NCBI GenBank assembly: GCA_023101725.1
Contig: JALJCO010003983.1
Coordinates: 356,001-420,000, forward strand
Length of the DNA: 64,000 nucleotides
Reading direction: 5' to 3'
Source: Atherinomorus stipes
Lineage: Eukaryota; Chordata; Actinopteri; Atheriniformes; Atherinidae
Shown here: one piece after another, positions 47,336 through 60,998 of the stretch
Layout: each line of letters starts with the position of its first letter
Numbering within the stretch: position 1 is the stretch's first letter
The notes under the pieces: model-generated
Seen by the model: the letters and a program-made list of their open reading frames with translations, nothing else
What the model was told of the DNA's origin: nothing
Database searches by the model: none
Translations under genes and position numbers: made by a program

Positions 47336-48073
47336 TGAAAACAACAAAAAACAACAACAAGCAAAAACATCTTTAACAATTTAGATGAAAGACCAAAATA
47401 TTGCTTTGATACTGGTAGCTGTCTGTTTTGAGGCAACAAAACATTCAGTTTTTGGACTTGTGCCCTTTTGACTAAGCATCTCGGATTCTCTGACTCTTCT
47501 TTGATTTAATATTTGCATCAAACAATTCAGTACTTGCATTTCTTAAGTGGCTCCCTATCAAATCCTTAAATAAGTTAAAAATTTGTCTCCTCATAAAAAG
47601 CTCTCCGTGGCCAAGCTTCATTGTATATCAAAGATTTCATAGTTCTTTATTTTGCAAACAGAGCACTTTGCTCCAGACTGCTGGTTTATTTGTGGTTCGT
47701 AGTTAAGAGTAGAATGGGAGGCAGAGCCTTTGACTATTAGGCTCCTCTTCTCAGGAACCAGCTCCCACTCTGGGTTCAGAAGGCAAACACCCTTTCTGCC
47801 ATCAAGATTAGGTCTACCTTTTTGATAAATCTTTAAGGTAGGTGTGGTTTAGCCATTCCTTAGTTATGCTGCCATAGGCTGAGTGTTGCCAGCCCATTTA
47901 TCCCTACATTTAAAATATGATTTTTGACAGTCACTGAAAGAAATGATTAGTGTGCATATTTATTCTTACACTGCTATGATAAGTCAATGCCACAAGTCTT
48001 GTTTTATTGTCAGAAAAACCAGAAGTCAGTGCATCACGAGACCCACTAGCTGAGTTAGCACAAGGTCTTTTAA

Positions 48074-48847
48074 AGGAGTGATGACATAGCAGTTAAAAAC
48101 TAGTTTATGTTGTTGGCATTACTGCATATGTAAATACTCCAAAGAAAAAAAACGGCATTTTTTACAGCGGAGTATTGTTTTGAAACGCCAGACCTCACTT
48201 CCTCAGTAATACAGTTGGGTCCGGTGATGATATGGGCTTTACCCGGAGACCACGTTGACTTCATTTTGATTGGCTACACCTTATTTCGCTATGACCTTAT
48301 TTGGAGAATCTAGGTCAAGCTGCGATCGGAGTTTGCTAAAGGCTAACTGCTAGCAACAATCCAGACAGTGAGCTACGTTTATCAGACAAGACAGCATTTA
48401 GAAAATAAATAAACTTACAGGTAATGACAAGGTTGTGGCCCCCTCCCTCAGTGTTGCTGCAGAAGTTTTCTTTTAAATCCATTTGTTTGAAAATCCAGAC
48501 CTGACTGCACAGAAGTTACAACTAGCTCCATACACACTGCTGAATCAGACAGGGAGGGGAGGGGGGAGCGGACGGTGCATAGGCCGTTAGGAGAGAGAGA
48601 TGGGGGGCGCTGTTTACTTGATAGTGTGCTCTTATTGGAGCAATTAAATTACGTAGAATGATAGAACTACGTAGAATGATAGCCTGCTGTCTGATTCAAC
48701 TGTTTCTGAGCAGAGAGACAAAGCTGACAGACCATAAACAGGAACTTTGATTCTCACTCTGGACATTCACATGGCCTCATCAGTGCACAACAGATCATAT
48801 TATACCCCAAAAACCCAAGAAAAGTGAAATTTGATGTCATGGCACCT
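48074..48847. mobile_element. TTAA-flanked TIR element, 774 bp
   Basis: Ends AGGAGTGATGACAT and (inverted) AGGTGCCATGACAT, with TTAA on both sides (48070-48073, 48848-48851). The right inner part (CCCAAGAAAAGTGAAATTTG) is typical of a fish MITE family. No ORF of note. Confidence 0.75.
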
Positions 48848-48851
48848 TTAA

Positions 48852-51800
48852 GGTAGGCCCACAGCCTTCTCAGGATGAGAGGTGCTGTGGTGCAGACACC
48901 AGGCTGAGGCCTAAACCCTGTGGGATATGTAAGTGCCTTCTTTTAATTAATCGGTTTCACTTAATCCGAACCAAATATTCAACCATGTTTATCATTCACA
49001 GGGGACCTTTTCTTTACTCTGGATCTTGTTTGTGTGACCTCTTTAAATTGTTGAACTCAAAATAAAGACTGGAAAAGGACTTTGCCATCAAGCGGTCATT
49101 TCAAGAGGGCAACATTAGCCTGCTAGGGAACATCCCATGATGCATTGAGCACTTCCTTCCATTATCATCTCTCTGCTCTTTATCTTCCATGTATAAATTG
49201 GATTTGCATTAATTGTATCAAAATTAATTGGCTTGAATTGATTCTGTCCTTAAAGTGCCTCAAGAAGACGGCTATGAACTGGTGCTATACAAATAAAGCG
49301 GAATGGAACTGGATTGTTTGGGAGGGTACACTGATAACTTTTTGTAGATGGTGATCTATGAATTTTTCTAACAATTGACTTACCCTGAATTTGATCAGTG
49401 AGCAAACCTGATTTTAAAGCCTGCAGTATTGATGGATAGAGTATTGATAGAAAAATCATTAAATTGTCTTTCCATGGTGAGCATATTTCTTTAGCAGTCT
49501 GCTTTTAATCTATTTAGGAAGGATATATGGAAACTTGCTGTATAAACATTGGCTTCAGTTGCAAAAAAATTATTTTTCCAAATACTAATTTGGAAGTGGT
49601 GGTAAATAATACAGATAACTAGAATTTTGTTGTTAATGTATTGACATTTTGTATATAATCCAGTTTACTATTCAATGGTAAGTATCTCTTCCTGTTAGTC
49701 ATTGACAGGACAGTCGTATTATTTTTACGCTGATCCTTCCCTTATACATGAAATGTTACCAGTCATGTCAGTTGTCAGTGTATTTCATACCTCTGCCTAT
49801 TTTATATATTTTAACCGTCCTCTTTAGAAAAAGGCCTTTTTCTTTTCTTTTCTTTTTTTCTTTTTTCTTTTTTTTTTTTTGGAACAGCATAATCAAGCCC
49901 TGATGTTCCTCATTTTCTCCACATCATTTTGTGATAAATACCCATCTGCAAAGTATTTCCGAATACTTTGCCCAGGGAGGTGTAATTTAAATAATATCAG
50001 TCACTGTGCTGCTGCCAGAATAAGAATTATGTCCACACTAATATCTCATCTGACAAGTAGCAGAGGAGAGACTTGAATAACAAAAGTGCAATAATTCACT
50101 CTATGTTATTATCAACCTAATTATAACATGAAATTTGGACTTGTTTCTTTTCCTGCTTGAATTCAGTATAAATGCGCAAATTGATCATTTATTTTAATCA
50201 TTTTCAAAATGGCTGACTATCACTCACATGAAGACCACAACAAGAATATTATGGTGTTTTTTTGTTGCCAGAGGAAGTTAATAAATTGCTAAAGACCATA
50301 CTAAACAATCATCTCCCCCCGGACTCATTTAAAGGTTACATGAACCATATAAATATTAAACATTTACACTAAATTTTCCAAAGTGTGCAAATTCACCACA
50401 CACCAAGAGTCATCACATTTTGCAGATGTATTATCATAATTATATCACTATAACAAATTTAATGAGAGCAATCAGCTCTGAACATTTTTGCCTCCAAGCA
50501 AGCAAAGGTCCAAGTCACTCACAGAGCGACGTCTTGGTCATTCTCTATTAATTTGCAGAGCGTGTTCTCTGAGTGTCAGGGCCCTGGCAGTGTTGTTCCC
50601 CAATGACTCCTACCTCCAAGTTGGCTGCACAAGGGGGGCCCTAATTAGACTCTCATGTGAATTTAATGGACTCGCTGGCTTTGGTCCTGTGAGAGTGCAC
50701 AGGATGCTACAACCTCTACACTGAGGGCAATCCACACATGGAGGAGAGCTATGCTTGTGCATGTGTGCGATCTAAACCTGAAGCAGGAAGTTTTTGTTTT
50801 TACTAATTTTTGTTGTCCACATTGGTTTCAAATCTATGAAATGCAAATTAGAATTCACTATAACTGATTATTAACAATCATGCCACATAGACTGTTGACA
50901 CTTTAATTTACTTCCATGATGTTTTGTCATCATTGTGCTTCACGTAAGAAGGAACAATTTTGAAAGATGAACCAATTTTTTTCAAAATTAGGATTTTTCC
51001 CAAAACCCCACTGGAAGTGTATGAGTTGTAAATCTTCGCCTCACCAGGACTAATGGAATAGAAAAAATATGTAAAAATAAACAAAAAATATAATGACAGA
51101 TTTGAAATTAAATAAGCAATTAAAAGAACATAATCCAGGTAACAAGTTATGACTTTCACGATTTTATGCAGTTTACGAAACAAACTGTCAGTAATTTAAA
51201 AAAAAAAAAAAAAGCTTCTTCAGGGGAAGGAAGTTTTAATAAAAAGCCATTGTGAGGTTTGTGGCCTATCCACACTAACAAGATCATTATGCAGCTTAGT
51301 TATTCATTATATTATTTTTTTCTTTGAATTGCACATGTGACATTTGATCTATTGAGAGGTATCCCAAAATTCACATAAGTAAAAAGAAAACAAGCTTTAT
51401 TACACATATTTGTATTTCACTGTGTTGCATTGTAATGTTTTTAGAATTTGTGCATACGAGAATGACGGCCTTACTCGCATCCATTTCAGTGTTCCTCCTT
51501 TCACAGCAGCCTGTTATAATGAGGACAGACATCTGGACCAATCTCACAATATGAGACTGTGATGAATGTGACCCCTGTGGTCAGCCCTTGAACTAAAACC
51601 CACCAGGACACATAAAGCACTAGCGCAGGCCCTGTTAAAAGGCTGCACTGGAACATAAATCGGTCCTGGTGCTTCTTAACTGTCCAATTTGCATGGCCCC
51701 TATACAAAAAGGCTAACGATGTTTTGCAAGACAAACAAGCATAAACACAATCACAATAACATGCATGCAGGTTACCAAAAAGTGGCAAGTTACTAAATGC

Positions 51801-54800
51801 TGTACATGTTTGCATCTTGTGGGAACTGCACAGTATTCTTATGCAAATATGTGAGACCCTGCAATGACAAACAAAACTTGTGTGGAAAAAAATTGCAGAA
51901 AATCTTTCAGAGTCAAAATATTTGAAAGTTGGGAGAGAAAAAAAGGAGAAACTAGAAAAGGAGTAAGACCGCCGATGGGAAAAGGAAAGATGAAGAGGGT
52001 GGTGAGATGGGAGTCTGGGTAGTTTTATCTAGTGGGCAGGGAGACGGTGGCGGCAGGATCTGTCTCTGTTAGCGAGAACATGGCCCTGTTATTAAAGCCA
52101 TTTATCACTCGCTGAATATTCCCTCTTTAATGGGCTCTGTCGTTAATTACCCAACTTTGTCAAGATAGAGTGTCAAGAACCTCTGTTTTCTCACAGACAG
52201 GCTCAACACATACATACTGTATACACACGCGCGCACACGCACACACACACTGGCATGTTTCAATACATCATCAGGTGGGAAAACACCTCTCACATGAGGG
52301 AAAGCAGAAGAAAAAGTCTGCATAGACATTCGTCACTGGAGGTGTTTTACCTTTCAGATCACATGTGATATTACATTGGCCACTTGTAGAATAGATTAGG
52401 TGCAAATAATTAAATAATCATCTGACTAACACTAAGTTAAAAGCAATAACCAAATGTTAACCGAATGCTTAATTAGTTTTAAATCCAAATTTGCCCTGAA
52501 TAGTCTGTTGCCTCATTTGATCATTTTCTTGGTCTGCTGGTGATTGCATACATCAGCACATTTACTCACATACTGTACATGAACACAGTATATTAGTATT
52601 TGTAATTTATTTAAATCTTTTCATTTTGGGCCACTTTTTTATGCTGCTGTTTGTACAAACACTGTCCTATATTGACAATATGATTTCTTAGACATGTGTC
52701 ATCAGTTTATAAAATAAAAGATGATCATAAGTTTTTTTTAATGAATGCATTAGTTACAATAATCCAATAATCCAATTTATACACGACATAGTTTTGAATA
52801 ATAACAAAAGACCTCATTTATTTGGAGTGGAGTTAATTTATATTTTAGTATTCAGTCTTTTATGATGTCAAATTGACTTGCTGAAATATGGAATTTTGTC
52901 AAAGACATTCATATTTCTCTGACTTTTTAATATCAAGGAATCACTAAATAAAAACAATAATAAAGTACTTTTGTAAAGTAATAATAAAAATAGTAATAAA
53001 GTAATAATAAAGTAATAATGACAAAAAAAATTGTTTGGACCGCAATAAGGTTTCACTGCATCTGTTTTTACCAAAGTGTATCCACTCATTCTGTTCAAAC
53101 AGCAGCTTTACGGCCTGTAGTTCAGTAAAAAGAACAAGTCTGCTCTTAACATGTCTTTGGGCAGTTTCATTAGTGGAGTTTCATTTATGTTCAGTTGATC
53201 ATCCGCTCTGTGTAGAAGAAGGGTATTGGACCACAGCCCCCTCCTCCCCCTTCTTTTCTCTGTTCCTAATCAGACTCTTTTGTGCTCCTTTTATAATTAG
53301 CCACTTAACTAGCAATGGAGCTGTGGCTGTAAAGCATTTACAAGGGTACTTGACAGGACACGCCAGCACCTTTTGTTTAGCAATTAGTTTCTCTGTGGAA
53401 GGGACAATACAAATGGCTGGGAGAGCATCTGGTGGCCTTGTAGCTCTTAGCGCCTGGAGAGAGAGGAAAACAGAGGCAGAGAAGGAGGAAGAACAAGCTT
53501 CAGAGCCCATCAGCAACAATAAGAATTGTACCACAAGGATTTGCTACAAGGGTTGTAAAGTTTATAGTCTGAGGAAACTGATCTGGAAATGAATAAAGCA
53601 GCTCTGACAAATATGATGATAAGAGACTCAGAGAGGGCTATGTAATAGGGACCTATTTTTCACACACCGCTGATTAAGAACTGGCTAAGTGTCTGTAGAG
53701 ATTCCCATGTGCACAATGGAGCGCAGGCAGAGTTCAGTAAGCGTCCCAGTACGGTTTCCTTTAGTACCCAGTCATTTACATTGTAGTTATCCAAAGACAG
53801 AGAGAAATGAAAGGCAGCATGACAAGTCCTCCATCGATCCCCTTGGCCTGATTAGCTCACCAGTGTACCTTCAAGGCAATGTAATCAGATACATTGATCA
53901 TGGAATACTTTTTAACGCTTCCCCAGGCAATAATAGGATTTTTCTCCCAAATTACTAGTCAGTTATCTGTTGAAATGTGATTCCAGACATTTGGGACTTT
54001 AACATTTCCAATGAGATGTCAGTGAGAATCAATGTGTTGACTTCAATCTCTAACTGTGCAATAGAAATACAATAATGACAATGAAACGCTTCATACTTTC
54101 TTCAGCTGTTGTTGTCATTTATGTGAACTGTAATTTTTTTCACTCATTGTGCCAGTAGGTGTTACTCACTTCCTTTCATGTAGACTTCATTTCAGTCTAT
54201 GCTACTTTCACTTCTGTCCAGAAGAGGTTGCTGTGTTCCCTGCATACAACACAAGGCAAATGATCATGACGGATTCCATAGACATATCTCTGTGAAATAC
54301 AAAATGACAATGAAAGCAGAGAAACTTAACACCAGAACTCAAGATTAAACACACTACTATATTACACTCACAGTAGTCTTTTTTTGTTTTGTTTTTTGTA
54401 AAGCCAAACTCAGTAAAATGATGTGAAATAAAATCATGGACATGTTTATAACAGCAAATTCCATTGTGTCATTTCATAATTACTATTTGCCATCTGGATG
54501 GAAAATCTCCTCTAAAAAGTGTGTAAATAAGGCAGAAATGCTTTGGTAATAGCTGCCAGCCTGCAGCCACTTCTCATTGAGTACTCAGTAATTGATTATA
54601 GATGTCATTTTCATCATTGACAGTAGGGGGCAGGATCCATTCATTGATTCGGACTTCCATTATGTGGAAGTCAAGCAATTACATTGTGATGCTTATTAAT
54701 ACATAGTTATACATCGCTGATGCTTAGCCTGTTGACTCACATGTTTAACGAGTTTCAAAGATCTGCTCTCACTATGCAGCGCGTGGCTTTTGGGAGGGAT

Positions 54801-56941
54801 TTAAAAGCAAAAGAGTTTAGCTCATATCTTCAAAGTTAAATCTTCCTTTGCCCATTTGCACCAATATCTAAACAAGCCCTGAGAGAGACTGTGAACAGCT
54901 GTGAGAAATATGAGCCTCTCTCTGATACCTGTGTTCCAGTGATGCTGGAGATCAAACGCTGTGATAGCATAACATCCCATCCTGTCTGTCACACCCTCAG
55001 GCTAAACATCAGGAGAGCGTCTTGCAGCTTGCAAATGTTCTCATGACAAAGTTAAAATGTCTCGATTAATATCTGACAACTGTGCTTTTTTTCATACGCA
55101 TTTGTGTCTCTGCTTCTGCTGCTTATCCATCATGTGATTTCTGCTGGATGCATCTGTCTCGATAATGTTACTGTATCAGCAACGACAAGAACCGAAGAAT
55201 CCCTCTCAGGTTGTTTGATGAGTGCACTTTGCGTCTCTAATGTTTTGCACAATGCTGGCATGTACCTTGAGTGCTCTTTATGAACAGAATCAAACTATTA
55301 TCTTCATAAAAATTCCTTTTTAATTCTTTTTGCATGCTTTTTATTTTTATTTTAAAAAATTATATTAATCCCCTTCCAACAAAGCCATAAAACATACCAC
55401 TCTATTTGTGCAGTAGATTTTAACAAGTAATTCACCAGAAAATAAGAAACCTGACAGAAATATTAACACTTTGTTGTTGTAGGATATACTCTTCCTCTCT
55501 CATTAATGATCTGATTTTATGACTGTCAGGCCCTGACTCAGGAATTGAGAGCAGCACTCTGGTGTCTACTCATGCCACAAAGCCATGCAATGAAGTCCCA
55601 TCAGTGTTTCTTCATCTCAGTTAATGTCTCGTCCATCTATCAGCTCTTAACCAGACCTCATGCATGATGGTGAGTGACTTAAAAGCCTGCCTAGTCAGAC
55701 CTCATTAGCTAACGCCTAATCAGACAAACCCCAGCACAAGGGCACAAAGTGGATTGTGGGGAGCAGTTAAGACTTTCTCTGTGTTTGACATGGCACAAAA
55801 ACAAAGACTTAAAGGCAGATGTGGACCCCTGTCTGCATTGGGGAGCAGAAGGCACTAAAACTCATTGCAATATAAAGGTTTGACGATCTATCTAAACAAT
55901 AACAAGGCATAGATTAAAAATAGAACAAACATCCCTTAAAACTCTGAATGTCAATATTCCTCTTATGTCTCTGTTTTGACATCTGTTTTATTTCTGAAGA
56001 GCTGCATATTTTATTGGCCTTATGAGACCCAAATCCTGGTGTGTATACTTGAAATTTTATTAATGCTATACACTCTTTAAACCCAGAGGAGGGAACTAAA
56101 AGGGGTTGTACAATAATGCTAATGTAGCCAAACGTACAGAGCAGAGAGAGAACTGATAAATGAGGAAGCGTGAGTTAAATTTAGTTGGTTTTATTGGTCA
56201 AAAAAACAGTCTGATTTGAAGATGCTTAGACAGGAGATTATGAGGCAGTGGTTTTTCAGGGTGGTGTAATTTAAGAGAAGCGGACAGGAGAAGGCAGGAC
56301 ACCAGATAGGAGGGGACGAGACAAGAGGAGACAGAACAGCAGTACAGCAATGTCTCCTCACTCTGAGTCCCTGTGTACTAAAATATTGAGCAGCTTTTGT
56401 TTTGCCTAGTTAAACATGCATTGATGTGACACAAACTGTGAACAAAGCCATTTCACACGCACAGGAATCCTCTTTTTGTATAATTTATGACAGAGTGACG
56501 ACTGCAGCCATGCCGCGCAGTTTGTTCTTCACATAATACATCTGGTAAACACTTAGTTTAAGAACATTTAGCTCCGTTAACATAAAAGTACAAAATAAAT
56601 GTGTGTGATGATTGCTGGTTAGAATGACTGAACTATATTTTCAGAAACAAATAGGCAAAAATGGCCTTAATTTCCCTTATAAAGAGTGAAAGACAATTTT
56701 GTTGATCTGCATAGTCATCTTTAATATTCTCTGTGTAAACAGAGAACTATATTGATTAGAAAAGAGGAAAAAGGTGACTTTAAAGTGTTTTATAACTTTT
56801 TTCCCCATCAGTTGCACATTTTTTTTTACGCTAAAAAAGCAGCAGCAAAGATATTATATGAACCCTAAATGTAAACTTAAGTTTGTTTTTATTCATACAA
56901 TGCAAATCAGCCTCTGCCCAGTTCTCACTGAAGCATTTGGT
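48852..56941. other. Long spacer, no gene seen
   Basis: No splice-bounded exon with a known protein. The 185-codon frame at 53035-53592 shows no motif and is antisense-overlapped by another frame of similar length. Features: a retroposon-like tail at 49228-49310, pyrimidine tract 49840-49880, A16 near 51200, CA/CG repeat 52222-52250. Stretches around 50480-50740, 52030-52165, 53260-53470, 53690-53950 and 55500-55760 are balanced and repeat-free, and could be conserved non-coding elements. That is inference only. Confidence 0.45.
49228..49310 (+). repeat. Dispersed repeat 3' tail, second copy
   Basis: TAAAGTGCCTCAAGAAGACG followed by GGTGCTATACAAATAAAGCG resembles 36590-36695 and the standard teleost retroposon 3' tail. 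Confidence 0.5.
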
Positions 56942-56949
56942 CTTAAAAA

Positions 56950-57413
56950 TAGAAATGCATCGATCCGTTTTTTCTCTGATCCAATCCGATACGATACCTG
57001 GGGTGAGCGCATCGGCTGATACCCGATACCAATCAGATACTGTTGAATGAATCAACTGTATACCTTGCCATGTGAGTGAAGGTTTGACATAAACATTTAG
57101 CTTTGTTGAAAAAAGGTGACAAAATAACTTAGATATAAATGCACTTAATATTAGCCATTAATAAATAAAGTGCACATTAGCAGCAAAAAGAAATAACACT
57201 TCTCTGCTCTGCATTATGTCGTAACCAGCGTTGCGAATATAGAATTGAAGGGACTAGATTGCTGTAAGTGTATTGCTGTGTATGATATTAGTAAAAAAGA
57301 GAAATGACTGGATTGGAATACTGGATCAGCCTCATTGATCCAATTTCTGATCCAGCTAATTAGTCAATATTGGAGCCGATATCTGATCTGGGTATCGTAC
57401 CGGTGCATCTCTA
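56950..57413. mobile_element. hAT-type MITE, 464 bp
   Basis: Ends TAGAAATGCATCGATCCG and (inverted) TAGAGATGCACCGGTACG. The flanking octamers are CTTAAAAA (56942-56949) and CGTAAAAA (57414-57421), seven of eight identical. The inner repeats of GATCCAATCCGATACGATAC-like sequence are typical of this hAT group. No transposase. Confidence 0.8.
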
Positions 57414-57421
57414 CGTAAAAA

Positions 57422-60400
57422 TGAATTTAATCATCTATACTTCAGGCTAAAACTATCCACACAACTCTCTACAGAATTTGAACTATGAGAGGTTAAACTT
57501 TTATCCATTATCATAAGTTGTTGAGCTAGACTTTATATTTAGTGATATAAAAATAAATATGAATTGTACATTTGTCTTAAAAATTATGACATGAGATACA
57601 TTCCACATAATGCATGAAGGGTAAAAGCATACAAATGCCGCTCCAGGTCTGAAACTCATGCAATGTTGCATCCAGTCTGACCAGATTACCTGAGTAAAAA
57701 TCCTGAAAGCATGTGAGAAAAAGAAGAAGAAAGTTCATGAAGTCATGACAGACAGACACAACATCAGGTTAATCTGTAACAAAAATCCCTTTTCTAAGAT
57801 GCAAGCAAGATCTTTCCAGAGCTTATTTTCCAACAAGTTCCTGATTATAAAAGAAGGTGGTGAAGTCGGTTAGTACTTTGAGGCTAAAGAGCTATCAAAG
57901 TAATTGCTAATGCTTAATTTGCCAACTTCATTTCATGACACCTGATATAAGATTAAGCAGCTGTAGAATGAATGATCTTGTAATAAAGTGGGGACAGACA
58001 GATAAATGAGCCAAGCACGAGGTGACTGGATTGCAAAATCAGTATAGATGCATGTCAGGCAGGAAAAACATCTCCTCATAGAAAATAGATAGCACAGTTT
58101 TACCTAAAAAAAAAAAAAAAAATGACAATGACTGTAACAGCAGCAGTGTTACCACTAAAGAAGTCAGCTCACCTGTAAAATAAAGTTTCACCTTAAGTGA
58201 AGAAGAAGAAAATCCCACGGTGTCTGACTCAGGTCTGGGCAGGGTTAAATCCAGTCTCTTGTCTATCTGAACCTTAAAGTCATGGAGACAGGGACTCAGC
58301 AAAGACACAGTGATCATCCTAAAACATAAAACACCGTTCGGAGGGAGCCGCACGGCTCACAAAAACTCATCCACTGTCCTGTACATGAATTATGTATCTC
58401 TCTGGAGTATTCACTCTCTCTGCTCTTCCCCTTTCTTAACATCTTTTTCATTTTTCTGCCATGTTTTTCTTTGTATTAATCAACAACAATATGATGTAAG
58501 TTAATATGAGCAGTAAGCAGAAAAGGGTTAAATGATCTGCAGGAGAAGCTATAGTGATTGATGAATGCAATTTGATCCTGTCATAGAAACCGCTATGTGG
58601 ATGCATATAATACATCTATTGCTCTGTTTGTGCATGTATAAATGCAAATAACATCATTTATTAGTTTATTATTAACAAATCCTACAATAAAACTCCAAAT
58701 ATCTTATAATTGTTGCATCATGTTGCAGCAAAAAGGACCAATACATAACTGTCTAAACTTCAGAGTGCAATGCTCTAAGTCACTCATGATGAATAAATTA
58801 TTTCATCCTCACCATGGGGAACTTCATTTTTACTGACATTCAGCGAACATGTTTTTAGAAGATGTGGATGTATGGGTCAGCAAATCAAACTGTAGCACTG
58901 CATGCTTCAGTGTGTGTGTGATTGTCTCAGATAAAACAAACCCTACATACACCAGCCCAGGGACACTCCAACCGTAATTGTGCAGGTGGCATTTTAGAAA
59001 TACTCACACAACAGGGGTCAATTTCTCTTCAGGTCACTGAGAATGACATCATCAAACTACTATTAACTCTGCAAACAATCGGAGCCCTGCTACATCTGTA
59101 TTGACATTGGATTCCTTCAAAACAAACAGCAGGCTTTAGGCTTTGCCCTCAATCTAAAACTGTAACCTCAGAGTGAATAACAGAGAATGTCCATCTGGCA
59201 AGATGGAGAGGAGGGCTAAAAATGACATAGCAAACAATTTTAGAAATCTCTTCCTCCTCAACACCAGCTTTCCCTCTTTTTTTAAAAAAAAAAAAGTATT
59301 CACAATTTTTCTTTACAATTTACTTTTCTGTCTAGGTTTTTCTACACACAGATGAAACTTATGTACAGAACAATGTGTACTACTTCAACGAGTACAAAAA
59401 CAAAAAAAAGAGCTATTCTTTTCATCATACTGTCTTTAATGTTAAAATGAATGTCTCTAAAACAGAGAGCGAGTTTTTCCAACATGCATAGACCTATTTG
59501 GTGTGTCCTTGTTGCAGCATGTAAGTTCAACAACAACCTGGCGTGTCTGCAAGGCCAAGGTGTGTATTTGACATACAACCATCAGGAAACAGCCCAGATG
59601 CAGGTCACTGTTTTTCTGTAATAATAGCTGGAAGTCTTACTGTTCAATAATTAATGTGGCTTATCCAACACCAAGTGGATGGCACGCAGGCTGCACTCCT
59701 GCTCTCATCTCATTCTCCATTTCCCCCAAATGGACACAAGGCACACGCTTGAGCTTATTTTTGTTTACTTTTTATATGGCTTGGTGCTGCATGTCCATAG
59801 ATGAATCTCTACAATGTAATAAAACTCTAATGTAAAAAATGAGCATTGTTGTATAAAGTGCATTTCCACCACTAATGTTTCAAATTATTTTCATTTATCA
59901 TTTAAAGCTATGTAAATTTGTCCCAAATATCACTAAATATCAAGAGCAAAAGCCTTGAGAAGAGATTATCATCACAAGACACCATTTAGATATTTGAGCA
60001 TTAAAATTATTATAAAAATTGTGTTTTTTTGTACTTACATTCTGTAAGTAGTTGCATTAATGTGCAATTGTCCCTTTTTAAATACATAAACATAAAAAAA
60101 TGAATGCATTTTAACCGTGACATTAATGATGTGTCCTGTTGATATATTAAAAAAGTGTGTGGAAACCTTTGTTGAGGCTGAAATGTTAATGACAAAAGGT
60201 AAAAAAAAAAAAAGAGAAAAGGATCTTTATGAGAGAAATAGAGCCTAAAGATTCACTGCCTTGTCATGCCCTCTCATTGAGCATGTGTGGTTTTTCTCTG
60301 CTGTTTTTACAAGAAACAATCTTATTTGACATTACGGTGCAATAAAAAACACAGAGGCACATTGGAGGTTATGGCAGGAGCAGTCACATGATCAATACCC

Positions 60401-60998
60401 TCCCAACCCTCCTCCTCTTGTCCCTTCAACTACTTTTCTTCCTTTCTCTCCTCACCACCTTTCCTCCCAATCAATTATCTTCCACAAGTAAACAGATCTG
60501 TCCCCATGCTCACTGCTCTCTCCTGGAACTTGATATTCCTCCTCCTCCTCATCCCAGCCAAGTCAGAGGGAGAAACCATACACCTGACACAATGTTACTG
60601 CTAACTCTCCTCCAAGCGCATGCTGAGGAACAAAGGCTAAATAAAGCCCAATGACATCATCTACATGTTCTTCATCATCATGTTTATTACTAACCTTGTG
60701 ACCTCTGAATGGGCCACTGATAAAAAAGTCAAGCTTAGAGTAAATATTACCAAGTCATCCTCTAGTCAACACCACTGTAGCATCATTTTGAAGTCAATAC
60801 TTTTAGTCAACCCTTCAAATTGAGGTCAGTCATTTTTAAATTGAAAATTCAAAAATTTCTTTATTACATAAAAACATGAGAGAAAAGTACTGATAAAAAA
60901 TTTTGACTAAATTTTTTCCCCCCTTTGATCTGTGTAACATTTCAACAAGCTGACAAACAAGCCCTGGACCTGATCTGAACAGGTTTTTACTTTGTTAA
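57422..60998. other. Spacer, no gene seen
   Basis: AT-rich with homopolymer A runs (58109-58122, 60202-60213). Short ORFs only; none has a recognisable domain. Confidence 0.5.

Noticed and set aside
52222..52250. CA/CG-rich run as a regulatory Z-DNA site
   Set aside because: A short dinucleotide microsatellite is enough to explain it.
53035..53592. 185-codon plus-strand frame
   Set aside because: No domain, no homology recognised, no splice context, and a comparable antisense frame covers the same stretch; a chance frame is likelier.
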